A stretch of 64,000 nt of DNA. Origin: CAVREM01 sp963728825. GTDB taxonomy: Bacteria; Acidobacteriota; Vicinamibacteria; Vicinamibacterales; CAVVIG01. How positions within the stretch are numbered: the stretch's first letter is position 1; every line of letters starts with the position of its first letter. The stretch spans positions 1-64,000 of the forward strand of contig CAVSLA010000003.1 of the NCBI GenBank assembly GCA_963728825.1, read 5' to 3'. Below, piece after piece: positions 58,673 through 64,000 of the stretch. A program made the position numbers and the translations under genes. The notes beneath the pieces were generated by a model. That model did no database searches. It worked only from the letters and a program-made list of their open reading frames with translations, and had not been told where the DNA came from.

Positions 58673-61261
58673 CTAGAACCAGAACCGCGTGCCGAGGACG
58701 ATGCGCCGTGCGGCGGAGGCCGAGGTGGGACGGCCGAAGAACGGCGACGTCATCACGCCGCTGAAGCTCTGCGGATTGACGAGATTGAAAGCGTTCGTGG
58801 CGCGCGCATAAATCTCGAACCGGAACACCGGATTCGGATTCTGGTTGCCCGGAGGGCCGCCCGGCTGGCCACCTGGCCGGCCCTGAGCCGCCGCGGGCAG
58901 CGGCCCCCTGCGCCCCACCCTCATTCCCCACGTCATCGTCAGGTCGACATTCTTCGTCGCGGCGCCGCGGCCGGTGTTGCGGCCGACGCCGAGCGGGCGT
59001 TCGTTATTGGTGCCGTCGCCATTCGCGTCGAACCCGGTGGTGATGTTGTAGGGTGTGGCGGACTGGACGCGGAAACTGCCGTCCACACGAAACCCGGCCC
59101 ACAGATCGGTGTTGAACGAGGCGTTCAACCGGTGCGGGATGTGCTGACGTGAATAGCCCCACTCCCCCGACAGGTCGTTGCTGTCGGGCGGCAGGGTAAA
59201 GGCGCCATCGGTCTCGTTGAACGCCTCCCCGAACACGTAGGTCAGGTTCACCGACAGGCGGCGCGGCTGATAGTTGTAGCTGAAGCCGGTTTCCAGCGAC
59301 TCGTTGCGCGACCGCCCGGTCGATTCGAGCTGCGTGATATTGCGGAGCGTTGGATCGGAGCGAACGCCATCGATCGGCGCGTTGACGTCGCGGCTGCGGA
59401 ACAGCTGATGCCCCGTCTGGCGGGAGTAAGCCGCCCGTGCGCGCAGCCCCCTGCCAATCGGCTGCTCGAACCCCAGCGTGACGCGGCGCGTGAACGGCAT
59501 CGAGAGATTAGTCCCCGCGCGGATGATGCCGATCGGTCGCTCACCCTGCTGAATACCGCCGCTGAACGGATCCGGATAACCCGGATCGGAAATCACCAGA
59601 TCGCGCTGTTGCAAGCCGTTGACTCGAATCGTCTGCTCGTACATCCCACCGTCGAAATACTGGTGAAAGAGCCCGACGCTGGCGCGCAGTGTTGTTCGCC
59701 ACCGCTGATTCGGCGTCCAGTTGACGCCGAGACGGGGCGAGAAGTTCACCCAGTCGGCGAGGTGGGTCTGGAAATCGTGGCGGAGCCCGAGGTTGACCAT
59801 CAGGTTGCGTCGAAGGCGATAGTCGTCCTGAACGAACCAGCTGAACTGATGCAGTGAGTAGGCGAACGCCGGATCGCCCAGCCGCCGCGTGAAGGTCGTC
59901 GCCCGTCCGGCTTCGAAATCGGCGAGGCTCGCAAACGTGAACGTGCCGGTGCCGTTGCGCAGCTCGTTGCCGCTGTCGAACGCCGAAATAATCGACAGGC
60001 CGGTCGTGATCTGATGTTTCCCGGCGATGGTGAACTCGAGCTCGTCCTCGAGGTTGAAGTCGTGCGACCGGCGTCCGCCGCTCACCTGCGCGCCGCCGCT
60101 GACGAACGAGTCGAGAACCCGGAGAGTGGTGGCGTCGCTCATCGACAGTGAGTCAGCTCCCTGCCATCGGTACTGCACGCGCAGATCGTTGACGTAGCGA
60201 CGGCGGAGCGTCGAGCGGAGCGAGGTCCGCAGCTCGCCGTCGAACGAATGTCGCGCGTAGGCACGCTCGGGCAGGTCGAACTCACCGATGCCCTGATTCT
60301 CTGCATCGCTGCCATTACGGCGGAACTCCACGCGGAAGGTCTGTGCTGGATTGATCGCGTGCTCGAGGCGCGCGGATACGCCGAGCCGGGTATTCGGCTG
60401 CCGAACGAGGTTCGTATAGAGACCTGACGGTGACAGCGCGCGAATCGCCAGCTGCTCCATCGCCTCGGCCCCGTCAATCGACAGCGAGACGCCGGTGCGA
60501 TTCCTGACGAGGGGTCCGTTCACCGACCACGCGTACTGGCGGGTCTGGCCCGAGGGACGCTCGTTCGAAAAGGCGTTGCGCGCGTTCAGCCCTTCGTCGC
60601 GCACGCTGAAATTGGCATTCGTCCGCCACCGGTCGCCGCCAGGTGTGGTGCGGACCTCGACGCGCGGTCCTCCCCCGGTGCTGTTGGCGCCGCCGCCATC
60701 CCACCGGATCCGAACCTCGGAAATCTGGGCGCCGGCCGGCAGCTGGCCGGCAAAGCCGTCGATGCGCAGATCGATTTCCGCCCCGACCAGCTGCTGCAGC
60801 GCGAGCGCCAGCTCGTCGGGGTCGTCCGGCAACGCCGCGATCTGATCGGCGGTCAGCTGCGATGTGAAGACGTTGACGATCGCGCGATCCGCATCAGCGG
60901 GCGCGACATCGACCTGCTCGACGAGGCCGGCAATCTGGAGCACGACGTCGCGTGACGTGCGGGCACTGGCGCGCACGATCACATCGGACTGCGAGAAGGG
61001 CTCGAAGCCAGGCGATTCGATCTTCAGCGTGTAGGCGGCGGGCGAAAGTCCCTCAAAGGTCGCCTGCCCGCGGTCGTTCGTCGCTCCGCTGCCCACCACG
61101 CCCGCAGGTGTCGACACGGCGACGGTGGCGCCCTCGATCGGCAGGTCGGTAGCGTCCCTTACCGTGACGCGGACACTCCCGGGACGGCCGGCCGGCGCCT
61201 GGGCAGCCGCGGGGGCCCCGAGCAGCCCGGCCAGAGCGATCGACAGCCAGCCTTTCAGCAT
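58673..61261 (-). CDS. TonB-dependent receptor with carboxypeptidase-regulatory domain
   Basis: The 862-aa protein has a signal peptide (1-20, ending PAAAQ), a CarboxypepD_reg-like domain (VRVTVRDATDLPIEGATVAV, NDRGQATFEGLSPAAYTLKI; ~28-110), a plug domain (DELALALQQLVGAEIDLRID) and a C-terminal barrel ending VLGTRFWF. This is the oar/Cna-B-like receptor type abundant in Acidobacteriota. A Gly/Pro/Gln-rich stretch near the C-terminus (GRPGGQPGGPPGNQNPNP) is unusual. Substrate unknown. Confidence 0.88.
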   Translation of the reverse strand: MLKGWLSIALAGLLGAPAAAQAPAGRPGSVRVTVRDATDLPIEGATVAVSTPAGVVGSGATNDRGQATFEGLSPAAYTLKIESPGFEPFSQSDVIVRASARTSRDVVLQIAGLVEQVDVAPADADRAIVNVFTSQLTADQIAALPDDPDELALALQQLVGAEIDLRIDGFAGQLPAGAQISEVRIRWDGGGANSTGGGPRVEVRTTPGGDRWRTNANFSVRDEGLNARNAFSNERPSGQTRQYAWSVNGPLVRNRTGVSLSIDGAEAMEQLAIRALSPSGLYTNLVRQPNTRLGVSARLEHAINPAQTFRVEFRRNGSDAENQGIGEFDLPERAYARHSFDGELRTSLRSTLRRRYVNDLRVQYRWQGADSLSMSDATTLRVLDSFVSGGAQVSGGRRSHDFNLEDELEFTIAGKHQITTGLSIISAFDSGNELRNGTGTFTFASLADFEAGRATTFTRRLGDPAFAYSLHQFSWFVQDDYRLRRNLMVNLGLRHDFQTHLADWVNFSPRLGVNWTPNQRWRTTLRASVGLFHQYFDGGMYEQTIRVNGLQQRDLVISDPGYPDPFSGGIQQGERPIGIIRAGTNLSMPFTRRVTLGFEQPIGRGLRARAAYSRQTGHQLFRSRDVNAPIDGVRSDPTLRNITQLESTGRSRNESLETGFSYNYQPRRLSVNLTYVFGEAFNETDGAFTLPPDSNDLSGEWGYSRQHIPHRLNASFNTDLWAGFRVDGSFRVQSATPYNITTGFDANGDGTNNERPLGVGRNTGRGAATKNVDLTMTWGMRVGRRGPLPAAAQGRPGGQPGGPPGNQNPNPVFRFEIYARATNAFNLVNPQSFSGVMTSPFFGRPTSASAARRIVLGTRFWF

Positions 61262-61309
61262 CCTGAGCTATTTACGGCAGATACGAGCACTCGGTTTACG
61301 CTGGAACAC

Positions 61310-62791
61310 TCACCGCTGGAACGACTCGAGGCGCGACGCCGCGGTCAGTTTGACGATGTACGCCCCCGGGTCGTTGCGGAACCGGTCCTGGAGCTCGCTC
61401 AAACTGGTCGCCCCGCCGTAGCTGATCGCCGAGCAGAGGTGCTTCAGCATCTCGTGAATGATATTACGCGCCGAGCCACGCGCCGGCACGCTCACCTCGA
61501 TGCCTTCGGCGCCGATCGCCTCGAGCTCGCGCGGATCGGCGTCTTCCAGATCGAGCCGGTCGCGGACGGCGCCAATCGACGCCATGCCGCGGAAGACCTT
61601 GAAGGGGACCTTCACGATCTTCTGTGACTCGGGAACGACCACCGACTTGAAGACCACCTCGCCGGGTGCCTCGTCGGTTCCGGCAAACGCGCTCCCCAGC
61701 ATCACCGTGTCCCCGCCGAACAGCAGCGCCTGCGCGATGCTGCCGTCGCGGCGGATGCCGCCGTCTGCGATGAGCGGCACGCGGCCGTCCACTTCGTGCC
61801 GGCAGCGCACCAGCGCCTCGACCTGCGGGATGCCGAAATTGGTGGTGATGCGCGTCGAGCAGCCGCCGCCCGGCCCGATGCCGATCTTGATGGCGTTCGC
61901 GCCGCGATCGAGCAGGAACCGGGCGCCCTCGGCGGTTGCGACATTGCCGGCGACGACGTCGATCGATTCGAAGCGCTTCTTGATCTCGGCGAGCGCCCGC
62001 TCCATGACCAGCGAGTGGCCGTGCGCGATGTCGATGACGAGCATATCGGCGCCCGCCTTGACGACCTCGGCCGCGCGCTCGAGATAGTCGCCGACCGCGC
62101 CGACCGCCGCGCCCACCCGCAGGCGGCCCTGCGCATCGCGCGTCGCGAACGGATGCTGCTTGTGCTTGACGAGGTCCCTCGCGGTCATCAGCCCGGCCAG
62201 CCGCCCCTCATCGTCGACCAGCGGCAGCTTCTTGATCTTGCGGGCAATCATCAATCGCTCGGCCTCGGCCAGCGACAGCGGACCGGTCTGTACGACCAGC
62301 GCGGCGCGTGGCGTCATCCGCTCGGCGACGATTGAATCGGGTGACACGAAGCGCACGTCGCGCTCGGTGAGCAACCCGACCAGGCGATTGGCCGAATCCA
62401 CCACCGTCAGAGTGCCGACACCGGTCTGCTCCATCAGCCTGATGGCGTCAGCGACGCGGCGCTCAGGCGCAATGCTGTGCGGGTCGCCGACGATGCCGTG
62501 CTGCCGGCGCTTCACTGCGGCCACTTCGGCCACCTGCGCTTCGATGTCGCCGCTACGAAAGCCCCGATCGATGACGCCGAGGCCGCCTTCCTCGGCCAGG
62601 ACGATGGCCATCGCGGCGCGGGTGACGGTGTCCATGTTGGCCGACAGCAGCGGCCGCTTGAGCGTCAGCCGCTCGCTCACGCGAGCCGACAGGTCCACTT
62701 TGTCGGGATCTCGCCGCGGCAGGACACCACACTGCGGGGTCAGCAGGAAGTCGTCGAACGTGCAGCCGCGCACGAACTCGAGAAGGTCCAT
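61310..62791 (-). CDS. guaB: IMP dehydrogenase
   Basis: The 493-aa protein is intact and of normal length. It starts with TFDDFLLTPQCGVLPR and has two CBS domains (~100-215; VGTLTVVDSANRLVGLLTER, KLPLVDDEGRLAGLMTARDL). The TIM barrel carries the catalytic Cys loop GIGPGGGCSTRITTNFGIPQ, PLIADGGIRRDGSIAQALLF, and the flap GMASIGAVRDRLDLEDADPR. It converts IMP to XMP with NAD, the committed step of GMP synthesis. Normal chromosome gene. Confidence 0.96.
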   Translation of the reverse strand: MDLLEFVRGCTFDDFLLTPQCGVLPRRDPDKVDLSARVSERLTLKRPLLSANMDTVTRAAMAIVLAEEGGLGVIDRGFRSGDIEAQVAEVAAVKRRQHGIVGDPHSIAPERRVADAIRLMEQTGVGTLTVVDSANRLVGLLTERDVRFVSPDSIVAERMTPRAALVVQTGPLSLAEAERLMIARKIKKLPLVDDEGRLAGLMTARDLVKHKQHPFATRDAQGRLRVGAAVGAVGDYLERAAEVVKAGADMLVIDIAHGHSLVMERALAEIKKRFESIDVVAGNVATAEGARFLLDRGANAIKIGIGPGGGCSTRITTNFGIPQVEALVRCRHEVDGRVPLIADGGIRRDGSIAQALLFGGDTVMLGSAFAGTDEAPGEVVFKSVVVPESQKIVKVPFKVFRGMASIGAVRDRLDLEDADPRELEAIGAEGIEVSVPARGSARNIIHEMLKHLCSAISYGGATSLSELQDRFRNDPGAYIVKLTAASRLESFQR

Positions 62792-62814
62792 CGCCTCCGA
62801 AGTCTAGCATCACG

Positions 62815-63040
62815 GCTTCACCCACGCCTTCGTCGCACTTCTCGGCTTCGCCGCACTTTTCGACTTCGTTGGACGGTGCTCGACGCTTCCAAGGTGCTTT
62901 CGACTTCGCTGCAATGTGCTTTCGGCTGCGCACCATCGTGCCGACGACTTCGCTCCAACGTGCTTTCGGCTGCGCACCAGGGTGCTAACGGCTTCGCTCC
63001 ACGTGGTTTCGGCTGCGCTGAGGAGCTCCGAAGAGGTAGG
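62815..63040. repeat. Array of GTGCT/GGCTTCGC-type repeats
   Basis: Irregular units of ~25-35 bases built on CGACTTCGCTCCAACGTGCT and TTTCGGCTGCGCACCA-type sequence fill the whole space between guaB and the ACT-domain gene. Units keep GTGCT and a G-C-rich TTCGCT or TGCGC core. No gene here. Confidence 0.6.
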
Positions 63041-63047
63041 TGCGACG

Positions 63048-63701
63048 CTAGTATTTTCGTTTCTGCTGACGCACGATATCGAACTTCGCGGTGTCGGCGA
63101 TTGCCATCACTGCCATCACGCCCGCCTGAACGGGATCCGACACGACCAGATCGACGACATCCGGGACACTCCCCGCCATGTTGAGCGAGATAACGATGAG
63201 CCCCTTCTGTCGTACTTCCTCGACCGCCTTGGTGATCTCGCCGCCCATCAGCGATCCTGCGAGCACCAGCAGCTGGACGCGGGGGAGCCGGACGACCGAG
63301 CGGACGGCACTGCCGAGCGCCTCCTCGCCGACCAGGGGAATGGTATCCACCGAGATCCGCTCGCCCCGGATATTGTGCCGATCGGCCTCGGCGATCGCCC
63401 CAAGCGCGACCTGACCGACCTGGGCGCCGCCGCCCATGATGATGATCCGCTTGCCGTAAATCTTTGCGAACGACGGCGTCAGCTCCGCGGCCGAAACGCC
63501 TGGCACGCTGCGCAGGTCCTCGAGAATCGGCTCGATGGCAGAATCGACGGCAAATTCCAGGTAGATCTCCGCGTCGCGATCCGCGTGCGGGATGATATCG
63601 ACGTAACTGATGTTCGCCTGCCGGTCGGCGAGCACTCGAGTGAGCCCGAACAGAATCCCCGGCTGGTTGCTGACGGTCGTAAGAACGGCGTGCGCGGCCA
63701 T
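63048..63701 (-). CDS. ACT-domain protein with DUF5612-like region
   Basis: The 217-aa protein has an N-terminal ACT domain (VLTTVSNQPGILFGLTRVLA, DAEIYLEFAVDSAIEPILED; ~5-75). The C-terminal ~130 residues (KIYGKRIIIMGGGAQVGQVA, GERISVDTIPLVGEEALGSA, VLAGSLMGGEITKAVEEVR) resemble DUF5612. ACT domains bind amino acids and regulate enzymes or act in signalling; the role here is unknown. The gene is boxed in by repeat arrays on both sides. Confidence 0.75.
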   Translation of the reverse strand: MAAHAVLTTVSNQPGILFGLTRVLADRQANISYVDIIPHADRDAEIYLEFAVDSAIEPILEDLRSVPGVSAAELTPSFAKIYGKRIIIMGGGAQVGQVALGAIAEADRHNIRGERISVDTIPLVGEEALGSAVRSVVRLPRVQLLVLAGSLMGGEITKAVEEVRQKGLIVISLNMAGSVPDVVDLVVSDPVQAGVMAVMAIADTAKFDIVRQQKRKY

Positions 63702-63714
63702 GGTTCTGGCAATC

Positions 63715-63990
63715 TATCACGACGGCTTCGCACCATTGTGCTGGCGGCTTCGCCACACAGACAGAGCCTCAAGTTAAAGTGCTCGGGCGATTCGCTTCAC
63801 AGTGCTGACGGCTCCATCCCAAAGTGCTGGGCGCTTCGCGGCGACGTGCCTGGAAGCGTCGCTCCACAGTGCTGATCGCCAAACATTTCTGGGCGTGGCG
63901 CGACACAGTGCTTGGCGCCATCAGCATTTGGCGCGAAGCGGCGAGCACCTTGCGAACGGAGCCGGAAAATGCGGCGAAGCCGCGAGCCCC
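63715..63990. repeat. Array of GTGCT/GGCTTCGC-type repeats
   Basis: Units such as GACGGCTTCGCACCATTGTG, GTGCTGGCGGCTTCGCCACA and CAGTGCTGACGGCTCCATCC run to the window end. They are the same family as 62815-63040 and 28552-28610. No gene seen in 63702-64000. Confidence 0.6.
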
Positions 63991-64000
63991 CTGGAATGTT

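Noticed and set aside
62815..63040. Possible CRISPR array
   Set aside because: Units vary in length and sequence, there are no unique spacers of constant size and no cas genes.

Overview
The window looks like part of a GC-rich Acidobacteriota chromosome, most probably of the Vicinamibacteria type. This is inferred from gene content, not from a marker gene: large TonB-dependent receptors with N-terminal carboxypeptidase-regulatory domains, a Ser/Thr kinase fused to TolB-like and TPR domains, NIPSNAP and cupin secreted proteins, and many exported proteins of unknown role. Many genes carry single-base frame breaks, including an EF-P-like factor that should be intact. I therefore suspect uncorrected indels in the assembly as well as true gene decay.

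1-15.7 kb is the right part of an integrative conjugative element. All T4SS genes lie on the minus strand in Trb/VirB order: trbC/virB2, trbD/virB3, trbE/virB4, trbG/virB9, trbI/virB10, two tandem trbJ/virB5 paralogues, trbL/virB6, a 52-aa membrane protein, and the start of trbF/virB8, which leaves the window. Cargo follows: an AlpA-type regulator with a palindromic operator, a four-gene candidate defence operon (unknown 221-aa protein, XRE-ImmA/IrrE protease, coiled-coil protein, PD-(D/E)XK-type nuclease; 8805-12738), an RHH-Fic toxin-antitoxin pair with tandem TGACGTCA operators, and a P4-type integrase. The integrase abuts a tRNA-Thr(CGT) 3' fragment (15695-15743) that marks the element's right end.

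15.7-26 kb is a worn accessory region. It holds small unknown genes, three translationally coupled small ORFs, a decayed tyrosine recombinase, a truncated DNA ligase, a DUF3238-OmpA protein, and two broken copies of an erythromycin-esterase-like gene.

26-64 kb is ordinary chromosome. It contains two TonB-dependent receptors, an HD-GYP response regulator, efpL, paired cupins, DUF305 with an LVIVD-repeat protein, the kinase, an XRE-cupin regulator with a GNAT enzyme, a tannase-like esterase, aat, an RluD-type pseudouridine synthase, an OsmC protein, a LigD-type ligase, malate synthase, an M28 peptidase, a cytochrome c/copper monooxygenase-like protein, an SDR, guaB and an ACT-domain protein.

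Two dispersed repeat families lie between the chromosomal genes. One is a REP-like hairpin with a CTACAT or CTACGTACG tail, found at about ten loci. An outward-facing pair of these hairpins flanks a REP-associated tyrosine transposase (RAYT, 53441-53928). The other is a short tandem unit built on GTGCT and GGCTTCGC, found at 28.5, 62.8 and 63.7 kb. No rRNA gene, intact tRNA or CRISPR array was seen.
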